From Pseudomonadota bacterium (GTDB taxonomy: Bacteria > Pseudomonadota > Gammaproteobacteria > Burkholderiales > Nitrosomonadaceae), in the NCBI GenBank assembly GCA_018241205.1, contig JAFEEI010000053.1, forward strand, positions 1 through 34,632: 34,632 nucleotides of DNA, written 5' to 3'. Shown piece by piece: positions 1 through 8,944 of the stretch. Position 1 is the stretch's first letter; each line of letters opens with the position of its first letter. The translations under genes and the position numbers were made by a program. The notes under the pieces were generated by a model. The model ran no database searches, was not told where the DNA came from, and saw only the letters and a program-made list of their open reading frames with translations.

Positions 1-1
1 G

Positions 2-63
2 TGGAAGGGTTGGAGGCTTACGCTGAATGTCCTGACAGAGCTTCAGAACCGTGGTGTCAAAGA
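2..63 (+). pseudogene. IS256-family transposase fragment
   Basis: A short stretch reads LNVLTELQNRGVKD (codons in frame from base 2). This resembles the core of IS256-type mutator transposases just before the usual DILIACVDG segment. The similarity stops at about base 63, the frame reaches a stop at 83-85, and an IS21-type fragment takes over. Only about 20 residues are visible and the window edge cuts the left side, so this is a scrap and not a gene. The family call is from recalled motif similarity. Confidence 0.45.
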
Positions 64-81
64 TAGTATGAGAAGACTTCA

Positions 82-240
82 CTGATCATTACCACTAACC
101 TCAATTTCACTGAGTGGGTACAGGTCTTCGGTGATGAAAAAATGACCGCCGCCTTACTTGATCGAATTACCCATCACTGCGATATCCTTGAAACCGATAA
201 CAGGTACTTCGTCAAATCGGGTCTGAATTACTACAAATAA
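82..240 (+). pseudogene. IS21-family IstB ATPase, C-terminal remnant
   Basis: The frame from 82 to the TAA at 238-240 encodes [18 protein letters not shown], then [20 protein letters not shown] and a short tail. This matches the C-terminal end of IstB, the AAA+ helper ATPase of IS21 elements, including the TTNL, EW..VFGD and LLDR..H signatures. The N-terminal ~190 residues (Walker A and B) are absent. No start codon or RBS fits the fragment and it abuts an unrelated IS256-like scrap, so it is a decayed insertion relic without function. Confidence 0.8.
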
Positions 241-275
241 GCAATACCCAATGATTAATCGATCCCAAAGTTGCT

Positions 276-314
276 AATAAACAACCCCGTGGCAAGACCA
301 CGGGGTTGTTTATT
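276..314. terminator. Strong bidirectional intrinsic terminator hairpin
   Basis: A perfect 17-bp inverted repeat: aataaacaaccccgtgg at 276-292, loop caaga, and the exact complement at 298-314. The GC-rich core is flanked by A-rich and T-rich arms, so either transcript would end in a U-rich run. It lies downstream of the IstB remnant (+) and, across a 235-base gap, downstream of the minus-strand glycosylase gene. Confidence 0.8.
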
Positions 315-549
315 CAGGCCCGGTTTTCTGACGAGTAATTGGAAATTGTTCCACGACGCGTTGCAACTGCATTGGTTTTATTCATGAACTGTTGCCGCGC
401 TATGGCATTTGTGCGGCGTAACGGTAATATGCTGAATGTTAATTCGCAAGTTCATAAACTTAAAGTATGGCAGGTTGTTTTTTGCTTCAAGCAGAAAATG
501 TAATCGTTTGTGATACTTATAACCAATCATTTTGGTCATGTCGTTTTTA
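315..549. other. Non-coding gap, nothing recognised
   Basis: AT-leaning sequence between the terminator and the 3' end of the glycosylase gene. Short open frames here overlap the neighbouring gene in other frames and have no RBS or recognisable product. No RNA gene or repeat was seen. With the terminator, the whole gene-free stretch runs from 241 to 549. Confidence 0.5.
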
Positions 550-1167
550 TCAATACGCCACCGGCAGCGGATCCAAGCTGCGCCATAAGTACCACGTGGC
601 AACCGAGCGCCACGGTTCCCACGGTTTGGCGATTTCAATCAGGGCATTTTTGTCGACGTCTTGTTTGCCGAAATAATGCAGGCTGATTGCGCGCTGCAGG
701 CCGATGTCGTCGAGTGGCAATACATTGGGGCGCTGCAAATGAAAAATCAGGAACATTTCCGCGGTCCAGCGGCCGATGCCTTTCACCTGTATTAGTTGCT
801 TGATGATGCTTTCGTCGTCCAAATTCTCCCATGCCATTTCACTCAAATCCCCTTCGCGGAAATGCCGCGACAAGTCGTGCAGGTAGATGACTTTCCTTGC
901 GGATAATCCGCATGATCGCAGCAATTCCTGCTCGGCCGCGACGATACTGTGCGGCGTGATGCCGGGGATGGCAGCGATGACCCGTTGCCACACGCTCTCG
1001 GCGGCTTTGACGGAGATTTGCTGGCCGACGATCGAGCGCGCCAGTGTCGTGAACGCGCAGCCGCGCGATTCCAGCGCGGCATCGGCGAATTGTGCGATCA
1101 GTTGCTGCATGACGGTATCACGTGCGGCCAGTTCCTGCGTTGCTTGCGTCCAATAAGAGGGCGTCAT
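550..1167 (-). CDS. DNA-3-methyladenine glycosylase II (AlkA-type, HhH-GPD)
   Basis: Base-excision repair enzyme that cleaves the N-glycosidic bond of alkylated purines (3-methyladenine and related lesions) in the cytoplasm. The 205-residue product has the HhH-GPD layout: an N-terminal helical region with RSIVGQQISVKAAE (about 44-57), a helix-hairpin-helix VKGIGRWTAEM (128-138) that grips the DNA backbone, and PLDDIG (151-156), whose second Asp (D154) is the expected catalytic residue. It is much shorter than E. coli AlkA (282 residues) and lacks that protein's extra N-terminal domain, like the compact bacterial forms. It is transcribed divergently from mraZ across a 315-base gap. The start ATG at 1167 is the first in frame. 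The family is clear; exact substrate preference is inferred. Confidence 0.9.
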   Translation of the reverse strand: MTPSYWTQATQELAARDTVMQQLIAQFADAALESRGCAFTTLARSIVGQQISVKAAESVWQRVIAAIPGITPHSIVAAEQELLRSCGLSARKVIYLHDLSRHFREGDLSEMAWENLDDESIIKQLIQVKGIGRWTAEMFLIFHLQRPNVLPLDDIGLQRAISLHYFGKQDVDKNALIEIAKPWEPWRSVATWYLWRSLDPLPVAY

Positions 1168-1382
1168 CGGTGGTTAAAGTGGGAAATTGAAACCGTGAAG
1201 TGTGCATTTTTTTGCTTCTGGAAACAATCCTATCCGGCGCATTGCTGTGGCCGAATTAACACTTTTCCTCTGGTTTTTTCTCCTATCTACCTTATTTATT
1301 TGAATATTTTATTGCCATTTTGGTGTTAATCCGCTATGGGTTTAAGTCTTTGTCAGATAACTATAAAAGCCCAATTTCTCGC

Positions 1383-1411
1383 TTGACTAGCAGGGTTTTT
1401 TTGATTAAAGT
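1383..1411 (+). promoter_or_regulatory. Candidate sigma-70 promoter of the mra/dcw operon
   Basis: TTGACT at 1383-1388 (5/6 to the -35 consensus), a 17-base spacer, then TAAAGT at 1406-1411 (4/6 to the -10). This would place the start of transcription inside the MraZ box array about 65 bases before mraZ, as expected for an MraZ-repressed promoter. The -10 is weak, so this is a candidate only. Confidence 0.4.
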
Positions 1412-1434
1412 GGGAAGTAGTGGGGAAATGTGGG
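1410..1434 (+). promoter_or_regulatory. MraZ operator: three GTGGG boxes
   Basis: GTGGG occurs at 1410-1414, 1420-1424 and 1430-1434, each separated by five bases, giving exact 10-bp phasing. This is the known MraZ-binding arrangement (GTGGG-N5 repeats) and lies 48-73 bases upstream of the mraZ start. MraZ rings bind such arrays on one face of the helix and repress their own operon, so autoregulation of the dcw cluster is expected. Confidence 0.85.
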
Positions 1435-1482
1435 AAAATTTGGCGGGCCTTGATAAATTTTTCCAAAATTTGAGGAGACAGC

Positions 1483-1929
1483 ATGTTTCGTGGCGTCACG
1501 CAACTCAGTCTGGATGCAAAAGGTAGGCTTGCGATACCCGCAAGATACCGTGGCGAGCTGATGTCTTCTTGCACAGGACACTTGATTGTGACTGTTGATC
1601 CTTCCAAGTGTCTGCTGATTTATCCCCAGCCGGCCTGGGAGCCGATAGAACAAAAACTCAATAATCTTTCCAGTTTTGATTCGAAGACCCGCAATTTGCA
1701 GCGGTTGCTGGTGGGTAACGCCAGCGATGTCGAAATGGATGCTGCTGGCCGCATTTTGCTGCCGCCGCCGCTGCGTATTTTTGCCGGTTTGTCCAAGGAA
1801 GTGGTTTTGGTCGGTCAAGGGACAAAGTTTGAGTTGTGGAATGAAGAGCAATGGAATTTGCAGATTGAGGAAGCTCTGGCATTCAAGGATGGCGATATGC
1901 CGCCTGAATTGGATGGTTTTTCGTTGTAA
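1483..1929 (+). CDS. mraZ: Transcriptional regulator MraZ
   Basis: DNA-binding autorepressor of the division and cell-wall operon; forms a ring of SpoVT/AbrB-like units. At 148 residues it has the usual length. The two signature repeats are visible: LDAKGRLAIPARYR (10-23) and MDAAGRILLPPPLR (85-98). The start ATG is preceded by GAGGAG at 1472-1477, an ideal distance. First gene of the dcw cluster, directly behind its own operator array. In the second repeat the usual Arg before the final Leu-Arg is replaced by a PPP run, a small divergence within family variation. Confidence 0.97.
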   Translation: MFRGVTQLSLDAKGRLAIPARYRGELMSSCTGHLIVTVDPSKCLLIYPQPAWEPIEQKLNNLSSFDSKTRNLQRLLVGNASDVEMDAAGRILLPPPLRIFAGLSKEVVLVGQGTKFELWNEEQWNLQIEEALAFKDGDMPPELDGFSL

Positions 1930-1951
1930 TTGAGAGCGGAAAAAGCAGTAG

Positions 1952-2890
1952 ATGCACATTCCGGTGTTGTTGCAGGAAGCAGTCGATGCATTGGCGGTCA
2001 AACCGGATGGTGTGTATGTCGATGCGACATTCGGCCGTGGCGGCCATAGCCGCCTGATCCTGTCGCGATTGGGTGAGTATGGGCGGCTTGTGGCGCTGGA
2101 TAGGGATCCGGCTGCGATAGTTGCGGCTGAAGCCATTGCGGATCAGCGGTTTTGCATCCGGCACGGCAGCTTCTCACAAATGCAGTGGATATTGCAGCAG
2201 CTCGGAATCGCAAAAATTGACGGTGTATTGTTGGATTTGGGTGTGTCGTCGCCGCAGTTGGAGGAGATCTCGCGCGGATTCAGTTTTCGTGCTGGCGGAC
2301 CGCTCGATATGCGCATGGATACAACGCAGGGGCAAACGGCGGCGGAATGGCTGGAGACCGTTGCAGAGGATCAATTGGAGCGAGTGATCAAGGAATATGG
2401 CGAAGAACGGTTTGCCCGCCAGATTGCCCGGGCGATTGTGGCGGCGAGAACGCGGCAGCCCATTGTGACCACCGCGCAGCTGGCTGAAATCGTATCAGCG
2501 GTTGTGCGCACGCGTCAGCGTGAGAGCATAAGGCATCCGGCGACGCGCACTTTCCAGGCGATACGGATTTTTCTCAACCGGGAACTTGAGGAATTGTCGC
2601 TGGTGCTGCCGCAATGTGTGGCGTTGTTGAATCCGGGCGGCAGGTTGGTGGTGATCAGTTTTCACTCATTGGAGGATCGCATGGTCAAACAATTTATGCG
2701 TAAGGCTGCCAGTGCCGATGAATTGCCGCGCGGTGTGCCGCTGCGGGAAAAGGATGTGCAAAGATTGAGCAAGCAGACCTTGCGCGTGATCGGCCGGACG
2801 GTGCGTCCGGGTGAACTGGAAGTGGCGGAAAATGCGCGGGCAAGAAGTGCGGTAATGCGTGTGGCTGAGAAAGTAACTCTCAACGGATGA
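1952..2890 (+). CDS. rsmH: 16S rRNA (cytosine-1402 N4)-methyltransferase RsmH
   Basis: SAM-dependent methyltransferase that N4-methylates C1402 in the decoding centre of 16S rRNA (formerly MraW). The 312-residue product carries the SAM-binding motif [10 protein letters not shown] (24-33), LDLGVSSPQ (94-102), RMD (121-123) and the family signature [15 protein letters not shown] near residue 240. The start ATG follows a purine-rich stretch (gagcggaaaaag). Second gene of the dcw cluster, 22 bases after mraZ and 4 bases before ftsL, the conserved position in most bacteria. Confidence 0.97.
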   Translation: MHIPVLLQEAVDALAVKPDGVYVDATFGRGGHSRLILSRLGEYGRLVALDRDPAAIVAAEAIADQRFCIRHGSFSQMQWILQQLGIAKIDGVLLDLGVSSPQLEEISRGFSFRAGGPLDMRMDTTQGQTAAEWLETVAEDQLERVIKEYGEERFARQIARAIVAARTRQPIVTTAQLAEIVSAVVRTRQRESIRHPATRTFQAIRIFLNRELEELSLVLPQCVALLNPGGRLVVISFHSLEDRMVKQFMRKAASADELPRGVPLREKDVQRLSKQTLRVIGRTVRPGELEVAENARARSAVMRVAEKVTLNG

Positions 2891-2894
2891 TAAG

Positions 2895-3197
2895 ATGTTC
2901 AAGCTGAACATTTTTCTGGTTTTTATATTGATCGCAAGTGCGCTGGGCGTGGTGACCTCGCAGCACATGGTGCGCAAATTACACACGGCGCGGGAACATG
3001 AAAAGGAAATCGAGCGCAAGCTAGATGTGGAATGGGGAAGATTGCAACTGGAACAAAGCACATTGATCATGCATGGCCGGATCGAGTACATCGCGAAAGA
3101 ATATCTGAAAATGACCGTACCGGCCGCGGCCAGCATTCAAATCGTATCGATCAATGAGACCGAGAACCGGCTGGATGCGAAAGGGTTAAAACCATGA
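2895..3197 (+). CDS. ftsL: Cell division protein FtsL
   Basis: Small bitopic divisome protein that pairs with FtsB and FtsQ through periplasmic coiled coils and signals to FtsWI. The 100-residue product has a short cytoplasmic tip, one hydrophobic segment (about residues 4-20) and then a charged heptad-like region from about 25 to 62, as expected. Sequence conservation in FtsL is poor, so the call rests on size, topology and position between rsmH and ftsI. The stop overlaps the ftsI start (ATGA). Confidence 0.93.
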   Translation: MFKLNIFLVFILIASALGVVTSQHMVRKLHTAREHEKEIERKLDVEWGRLQLEQSTLIMHGRIEYIAKEYLKMTVPAAASIQIVSINETENRLDAKGLKP

Positions 3198-4918
3198 TCA
3201 AACCCGAATTACGGCAAATCAAGTTATCGACGTGGCGTTCGCTGCTGCTGTTCGGTTTGCTGGTGCTGGGTTTAATCAGCTTGGCAGGGCGCGCGGCGTA
3301 CTTGCAAGGCATGCACCATGATTTCCTGCAGGAAAAAGGCGAGTCGCGCTACAGCCGTGTGGTGGAAATGAACGCCGACCGCGGCATGATTACCGACCGT
3401 AATGGTCATATCCTGGCGATCAGTTCACCGGTTGCCTCGATTTACGCCGATCCGAAAGTGGCGGCAATCGAACCGGAGCAACTGAAGAAGTTAGCCGGTT
3501 TGCTCGAGATGGATAGTGCCGAGATCAATGACCGCCTCAACCGGGAAAACAGCCGGTTCGTCTATTTGAAGCGGCAAGTGGTGCCGGATACCGCTGAAAA
3601 AATCATGAAAATGAAAATCAAAGGGATTCATTTAACCAGCGAATCCAAACGCTATTATCCGGAAAGCGAGTTTGCCGCGCATGTGCTGGGATTTACCGAT
3701 ATCAACGACGAAGGTCAAGAAGGTGTTGAGCGCGGCTGGCAGGATATGCTTGCGGGTGAGCTAGGGCAGCGTCGCGTGCTCAAGGATAACAAAGGGCAAA
3801 TTATCGAAGATGTGGAAAACATCCGCCCGCCTAAACCAGGGCAGGATCTGGTGCTATCGATCGATCGAAGAGTTCAATATCGCGCCCATGCGGAATTGAA
3901 AGAAGCCGTGCTGGCCAATAACGCCAAAGCCGGCAGCATCGTCGTGCTGGATGCGCAAACCGGCGAAATTCTGGCCTTGACCAATTTGCCAGCGTATAAC
4001 CCGAATCGGCGCTCATCCATCACCAATGAAAGACTGCGTAACCGGGCGTTAATCGATACGTTCGAGCCGGGGTCGACATTGAAACCGTTTACCGTGGCGA
4101 TAGCGATGGAAATCGGCAAAGTCAATGCCAACACAGTGCTGCAAACCGCACCGGGCATGTGGCAGGTGGGCAGGAAAACCATACGCGATGTCAGCAATAA
4201 AGGCGAACTGACGGTGGCGCAAATCATCCAGCAGTCGAGCAATGTTGGAACGGCAAAAATCGCCTTGTCGTTGGAGTCGCAAACGATGTGGGAAATGTTT
4301 AACCGCTCCGGGTTCGGCACACTAACGAATTCCGGCTTTCCCGGTGAAGCCAGCGGCATATTGCGCCCTTACAACAAATGGCGGCCAATTGAGCAAGCCA
4401 CGATGTCGTATGGTCACGGCATCTCCACCAGTCTGATGCAATTGGCGCGTGCTTACACGATTTTCGCCAGCGGTGGCGAATTAAAACCGATCTCGCTCTT
4501 GAAACAGAACATGCCGGTGATGGGGCAACGCGTCATCTCGCGCGATACTGCGCAGGCAATGAGCCGCATGCTGGAGATGGCGACCAAACCCGGTGGTACG
4601 GCCCCGCTGGCGCAGATCAGCGGCTATCGCGTTGCCGGAAAAACCGGCACGGCGCATAAACTGGTCGATGGTCAGTATGCCAATAAACGCTATATTTCCA
4701 CGTTTGTCGGCTACGCGCCCGCATCGAATCCGCGTTTGATCATCGCCGTGATGATCGATGAACCTTCCGCCGGTAAATATTTCGGCGGCGCCGTGGCGGC
4801 TCCAGTATTTAGCAAAGTCATGTCCGATGCGCTGCGCATCCTGAATATTCCGCCGGATGCACCGGCCAACAATGTGATTACATTTACCGCGACACCCGAG
4901 ATGGGTGATGAAGGATGA
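3194..4918 (+). CDS. ftsI: Septal peptidoglycan transpeptidase FtsI (PBP3)
   Basis: Monofunctional class B penicillin-binding protein that cross-links septal peptidoglycan. 574 residues, normal length. A single N-terminal membrane anchor (about 16-34) precedes the PBP dimerisation domain (about 50-210), which contains the RGMITDRNG segment. In the transpeptidase domain the three active-site motifs are intact: STLK (S294 nucleophile, K297), SSN (348-350) and KTG (483-485). It overlaps ftsL by four bases and murE by four bases. It partners with FtsW, encoded six genes downstream. Confidence 0.97.
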   Translation: MIKPELRQIKLSTWRSLLLFGLLVLGLISLAGRAAYLQGMHHDFLQEKGESRYSRVVEMNADRGMITDRNGHILAISSPVASIYADPKVAAIEPEQLKKLAGLLEMDSAEINDRLNRENSRFVYLKRQVVPDTAEKIMKMKIKGIHLTSESKRYYPESEFAAHVLGFTDINDEGQEGVERGWQDMLAGELGQRRVLKDNKGQIIEDVENIRPPKPGQDLVLSIDRRVQYRAHAELKEAVLANNAKAGSIVVLDAQTGEILALTNLPAYNPNRRSSITNERLRNRALIDTFEPGSTLKPFTVAIAMEIGKVNANTVLQTAPGMWQVGRKTIRDVSNKGELTVAQIIQQSSNVGTAKIALSLESQTMWEMFNRSGFGTLTNSGFPGEASGILRPYNKWRPIEQATMSYGHGISTSLMQLARAYTIFASGGELKPISLLKQNMPVMGQRVISRDTAQAMSRMLEMATKPGGTAPLAQISGYRVAGKTGTAHKLVDGQYANKRYISTFVGYAPASNPRLIIAVMIDEPSAGKYFGGAVAAPVFSKVMSDALRILNIPPDAPANNVITFTATPEMGDEG

Positions 4919-6471
4919 ATGGGATGACGATCAAAAAGAAAGCGCCCCAGCTGTTCGATTCTCATCGCTTGGATGAGTTGGGTGTTGCGGTCAAAAATCT
5001 GGTGACCGATAGCCGGCAGATAAAGCCCGGCGATACGTTTCTCGCCTACGCCGGTGAAACCGCGGACGGGCGCGACTTCATTCCGCAAGCGATCGCCGCC
5101 GGCGCCAACGCCGTGTTGTGGGATCCGCGGAATTTCACCTGGAATCCCGAGTGGCGCATTCCGGCATTGGCGATCGATGAACTGAAAGCGAAAGCGGGCT
5201 CAATTGCCAGTCATGTGTATGATCACCCATCGGAAAAATTATGGATGGTGGGGATCACCGGAACCAACGGCAAAACATCGTGCAGTCACTGGTATGCGCA
5301 AGCCATGACGAGCCTGGGTAGGAAAACAGCTGTACTGGGAACGCTTGGAAATGGTTTTTGCGGTGAATTGAAACAAGCCGAGAATACAACGCCCGATGCC
5401 GCGGTATTGCAGCGCTCGCTGGCCGGATTCGTTGAACAGGGTGCGCACGGCGTGGCGATGGAAGTATCGTCGCACGGTTTGATGCAAGGACGAGTCAACG
5501 GTGCGGTATTTGCGGTGGCTCTGCTGACCAACTTGTCGCGCGACCACCTGGATTACCATCGCGATATGGATGCCTATGCCGCCGCCAAGGCACGCCTGTT
5601 TTTCTGGCCCGGCCTGCAGTATGCGGTCATCAATATGGATGATGTGTTGGGCGTCGAGCTATCACGGCAGCTCGCCAATAAATCCACAACCTTGATCGGC
5701 TATGGATTTCACTACCCTGAAAAGCGTAATCCAAACCTATTCAAAATGGTTTATGGCTCCAATTTAAAAGTTGATATCCATGGTCTGGAGTTTGATATTG
5801 AATTTGAGGATAATCACGAACATTTGAAAATTGGTTTGTTGGGTAAATTTAATGTATCAAACTTGCTTGCTGTCGTGGCCGCCATGTTGGCAAGCGGAAT
5901 CCGTTTGCCGGACGCCGTCCGGTCACTGCAAAATGTGCAACCCATTCCGGGCAGGATGGAAAAATACCAAGGGGTTGACCAGCCGATTATTATCGTGGAT
6001 TACGCGCACACGCCGGATGCTCTGGAAAAAGTGCTGTGCACGTCGCGCGAACTGTTGCGTAGCGCGCAACCCAAAAAACGGACATCCCGGCAAGATGGCC
6101 GGCTATTCTGCGTCATCGGGTGTGGCGGCGACCGGGATAAAGGCAAGCGCGCCATGGTAGGCGAAGTCGCCACGCGGCTGGCGGATGAGGTCATTTTTAC
6201 CAGTGATAACCCGCGCACCGAAGATCCTTTGAGCATTATTCAAGATATCGTGGCGGGTTCGAGCGCGGACAATTACCAGATCGAGCCGGATCGCACGCTG
6301 GCCATTTATCAGGCCATCGCCAATGCGCAAAACAGCGATATTGTGCTGATCGCGGGTAAGGGTCATGAAAAATTTCAAGAAATAAAAGGACGGAAGATTC
6401 CATTCAGCGACGCGGAAATTGTGCAGCAGGTACTGAAGGATTTGGCCAGAAAGGTGCGGGTTCAATCATGA
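4915..6471 (+). CDS. murE: UDP-MurNAc-tripeptide synthetase MurE (meso-DAP adding)
   Basis: ATP-dependent cytoplasmic ligase that adds meso-diaminopimelate to UDP-MurNAc-L-Ala-D-Glu. 518 residues with the Mur ligase three-domain plan: an N-terminal UDP-binding domain, the ATP-binding P-loop GITGTNGKT (113-121) and a C-terminal domain with the DNPR motif (431-434), which selects meso-DAP over lysine. The start ATG at 4915 overlaps the ftsI stop; a second in-frame ATG three codons on is possible. The family usually runs about 490-500 residues; a slightly longer stretch around 275-300 accounts for part of the difference. Confidence 0.97.
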   Translation: MNGMTIKKKAPQLFDSHRLDELGVAVKNLVTDSRQIKPGDTFLAYAGETADGRDFIPQAIAAGANAVLWDPRNFTWNPEWRIPALAIDELKAKAGSIASHVYDHPSEKLWMVGITGTNGKTSCSHWYAQAMTSLGRKTAVLGTLGNGFCGELKQAENTTPDAAVLQRSLAGFVEQGAHGVAMEVSSHGLMQGRVNGAVFAVALLTNLSRDHLDYHRDMDAYAAAKARLFFWPGLQYAVINMDDVLGVELSRQLANKSTTLIGYGFHYPEKRNPNLFKMVYGSNLKVDIHGLEFDIEFEDNHEHLKIGLLGKFNVSNLLAVVAAMLASGIRLPDAVRSLQNVQPIPGRMEKYQGVDQPIIIVDYAHTPDALEKVLCTSRELLRSAQPKKRTSRQDGRLFCVIGCGGDRDKGKRAMVGEVATRLADEVIFTSDNPRTEDPLSIIQDIVAGSSADNYQIEPDRTLAIYQAIANAQNSDIVLIAGKGHEKFQEIKGRKIPFSDAEIVQQVLKDLARKVRVQS

Positions 6472-7868
6472 TGACGATCCGGGAAGCGGCGCAAGTATTG
6501 CAAGCCGGATGGAACGGGCAGGACGGATTGTTTACCGGGGTCAGCACCGATAGCCGTACGCTCAAACCGGGCGATTTGTTCGTGGCTTTGAGCGGTGACC
6601 GGTTCGATGGCAGCGCATTCATCGCCAGCGCCGGAGCAAAAGGCGCGGTTGCCGCGTTGGTTCCGCAAACAGCCGGCGGCGAATTAGCATCCGGTATTCC
6701 GCTGCTGCGCGTTAAGGATACGCGGCTGGCGCTAGGGCAACTGGCGGCACATTGGCGCAACCGGTTTGCGCTACCGGTGATCGGCGTGACCGGCAGCAAC
6801 GGCAAAACCACGGTCAAGGAAATGATCGCCGCGATATTGCGTCGGGCCGCGGCGCGCGAAGGTGCTGGAGAAAATGAACAAATCGATCAGGTTCTGGCGA
6901 CCGAAGGAAATCTGAATAACGATATCGGCGTGCCGCAGATGTTGTTGCGCTTACGACCGCAGCATCGCTTTGCAGTGATCGAGATGGGTATGAACCATAT
7001 CGGTGAAATCGGCTATCTCACCGGGCTGGCAAAACCCAGCATCGCAGTCATTACCAATGCCGGGGCCGCGCATATCGAGGGACTGGGTTCGGTCGAGACG
7101 GTGGCGCGCGCCAAGGCGGAGATCATTGCCGGACTGGATTCACAGGGAACGGCCGTGATCAACGCGGATGACCGCTACGCCGCTGTGTGGCGGGAATATG
7201 CCGGTGTACGTAAGATAGTTGATTTTGGTTTACGCGAAGAAGCTTTGGTAAGCGCGGAGTTTCAGGCCGATCGATTGAGTAACCGGATTCAATTGAAATT
7301 GCCGGATGGCAACGTGGAAGTAAAATTACAAGCGCCGGGTGTGCATAACGTGTATAACGCGCTGGCCGCCGCCGCCGCTGCGATAGCATTGGGAATCGGC
7401 AAGGAAGCGATTGCCGCCGGTCTCGCATCGTTCCAGGGGGTGAAGGGCCGGTTGCAGAAAAAATCCGGTTTGCACCATGCGTTGCTGATCGACGATACCT
7501 ATAACGCCAATCCCGAATCCGTGCGCGCGGCTTTGGCGGTGCTGGCGGCAACCCCCGGGAAAAAAATACTGGTACTCGGGGATATGGGCGAGTTGGGTAA
7601 ATCCGCCATCGATCTGCATCGCACGATCGGACGCGATGCGCGTAACGCCGGGTTGGATCGCCTGTTGACTTTGGGCGAGCTGAGTGCATATGCAACGGAA
7701 GAGTTTGGTAAAGGCGCGCGGCATTTCAATGATATCGATGAATTGTTGCACGAAACGGAAAGTTTGCTGGCGGATGACGTGACTTTGCTGGTCAAGGGAT
7801 CGCGCTTCATGCATATGGAACGTGTGGTGCGGCAATTGGAACAACCGGTGGAGTCATCATGCTGCTGA
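6468..7868 (+). CDS. murF: UDP-MurNAc-tripeptide:D-Ala-D-Ala ligase MurF
   Basis: Last cytoplasmic Mur ligase; attaches D-Ala-D-Ala to UDP-MurNAc-tripeptide using ATP. 466 residues. The P-loop [10 protein letters not shown] is at 106-115, the conserved [10 protein letters not shown] region lies near residue 175, and [11 protein letters not shown] in the C-terminal half is a MurF hallmark. Two adjacent ATG codons start the frame; the first overlaps the murE stop. The 3' end overlaps mraY by ten bases. Insertions near 120-140 are richer in charged residues than usual but keep the frame. Confidence 0.97.
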   Translation: MMTIREAAQVLQAGWNGQDGLFTGVSTDSRTLKPGDLFVALSGDRFDGSAFIASAGAKGAVAALVPQTAGGELASGIPLLRVKDTRLALGQLAAHWRNRFALPVIGVTGSNGKTTVKEMIAAILRRAAAREGAGENEQIDQVLATEGNLNNDIGVPQMLLRLRPQHRFAVIEMGMNHIGEIGYLTGLAKPSIAVITNAGAAHIEGLGSVETVARAKAEIIAGLDSQGTAVINADDRYAAVWREYAGVRKIVDFGLREEALVSAEFQADRLSNRIQLKLPDGNVEVKLQAPGVHNVYNALAAAAAAIALGIGKEAIAAGLASFQGVKGRLQKKSGLHHALLIDDTYNANPESVRAALAVLAATPGKKILVLGDMGELGKSAIDLHRTIGRDARNAGLDRLLTLGELSAYATEEFGKGARHFNDIDELLHETESLLADDVTLLVKGSRFMHMERVVRQLEQPVESSCC

Positions 7869-8944
7869 CCCTCTCGCAATGGCTGGCGCAAGACATCCGC
7901 GCGTTCAATGTGTTCAGTTATATCACTCTGCGTACTGTACTGGCGACGCTCACCGCATTAGTGATTTCCTTCATTATCGGTCCGCTGATGATCCGTAAGC
8001 TGACGGCTTATAAAATCGGTCAAGCGGTGCGCGACGACGGTCCGCAAACGCACCTCGTCAAAACCGGCACGCCGACGATGGGCGGTGCTTTGATTCTGAT
8101 GTCGATCGTACTGACGACTTTACTATGGTCGGATCTGAACAACCGCTATATCTGGGTGGTGCTAGCGACCACGCTGGGATTCGGCGTGATCGGCTGGGTC
8201 GACGATTACCGCAAAGTGGTTCATCGTAACCCGAAAGGACTTTCCGCGCGCGCTAAATTCTTCTGGCAATCGCTGATCGCATTCGTGGTTGCGTTATACC
8301 TGGTGTCGATCGCGGAAATTCCGGCGCAAACCGACATGATCGTTCCCTTTTTCAAGGAAGTCGCCATTCCTCTCGGGGCAGCGGGGTTTGTTGTACTGTC
8401 CTATTTCGTCATTGTCGGCACCAGCAATGCGGTGAATCTGACCGATGGTCTGGATGGTCTGGCCATCATGCCGACGGTGATGATCAGCAGCGCGCTGGCA
8501 GTTTTTGCGTACGCGGCCGGTCACGTGGTTTTTGCCAAGTATCTCGGTATTCCTTACATCCCCAATGCCGGGGAATTAGCCGTGTTTTGCGGCGCCATGG
8601 CCGGCGCCGGACTTGCCTTTTTATGGTTCAACGCGTATCCCGCCGAAGTATTCATGGGCGATGTCGGTGCCTTGGCGCTGGGTGCTGCTTTGGGAATTGT
8701 TACCGTGATCGTGCGCCAGGAAATCGTGCTGGTCATTATGGGCGGGGTTTTTGTCGTGGAAGCGTTGTCTGTGATGCTGCAGGTGGCGTCATTCAAGTTG
8801 CTGGGCAAACGGGTTTTCCGCATGGCGCCCTTACATCATCATTTTGAATTGAAAGGCTGGAAAGAAAATCAGGTAGTGGTCAGATTCTGGATCATCACCT
8901 TTATTTTAGTGTTAGTCGGGTTGTCGACCTTAAAGTTACGATGA
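7859..8944 (+). CDS. mraY: Phospho-MurNAc-pentapeptide transferase MraY
   Basis: Polytopic inner-membrane enzyme that transfers phospho-MurNAc-pentapeptide onto undecaprenyl phosphate to make lipid I. 361 residues, about ten hydrophobic segments. Family motifs present: [18 protein letters not shown] near residue 58, WVDDYRK with the paired Mg-binding Asp residues (about 114-120), [10 protein letters not shown] near residue 196, [10 protein letters not shown] near residue 268 and the HHHFE metal/substrate loop near residue 328. The start overlaps the end of murF and the stop overlaps the murD start (ATGA). Confidence 0.98.
   Translation: MLLTLSQWLAQDIRAFNVFSYITLRTVLATLTALVISFIIGPLMIRKLTAYKIGQAVRDDGPQTHLVKTGTPTMGGALILMSIVLTTLLWSDLNNRYIWVVLATTLGFGVIGWVDDYRKVVHRNPKGLSARAKFFWQSLIAFVVALYLVSIAEIPAQTDMIVPFFKEVAIPLGAAGFVVLSYFVIVGTSNAVNLTDGLDGLAIMPTVMISSALAVFAYAAGHVVFAKYLGIPYIPNAGELAVFCGAMAGAGLAFLWFNAYPAEVFMGDVGALALGAALGIVTVIVRQEIVLVIMGGVFVVEALSVMLQVASFKLLGKRVFRMAPLHHHFELKGWKENQVVVRFWIITFILVLVGLSTLKLR

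Larger units (their letters stand above)
1168..1482. promoter_or_regulatory. Divergent intergenic region, alkA-type gene / mra operon
   Basis: 315 bases without a gene. The right end holds the mra promoter and MraZ boxes described separately. A lone copy of the same 12-mer that starts the first MraZ box, ttaaagtgggaa, occurs at 1174-1185 just upstream of the glycosylase start; whether MraZ binds a single box there is unknown. The middle (about 1200-1340) is T-rich and shows no gene. Confidence 0.6.

Noticed and set aside
378..638. 86-codon minus-strand open frame before the glycosylase gene
   Set aside because: It overlaps the glycosylase coding end in another frame, has no RBS and no recognisable family, and uses unlikely residues (Arg/His-rich).
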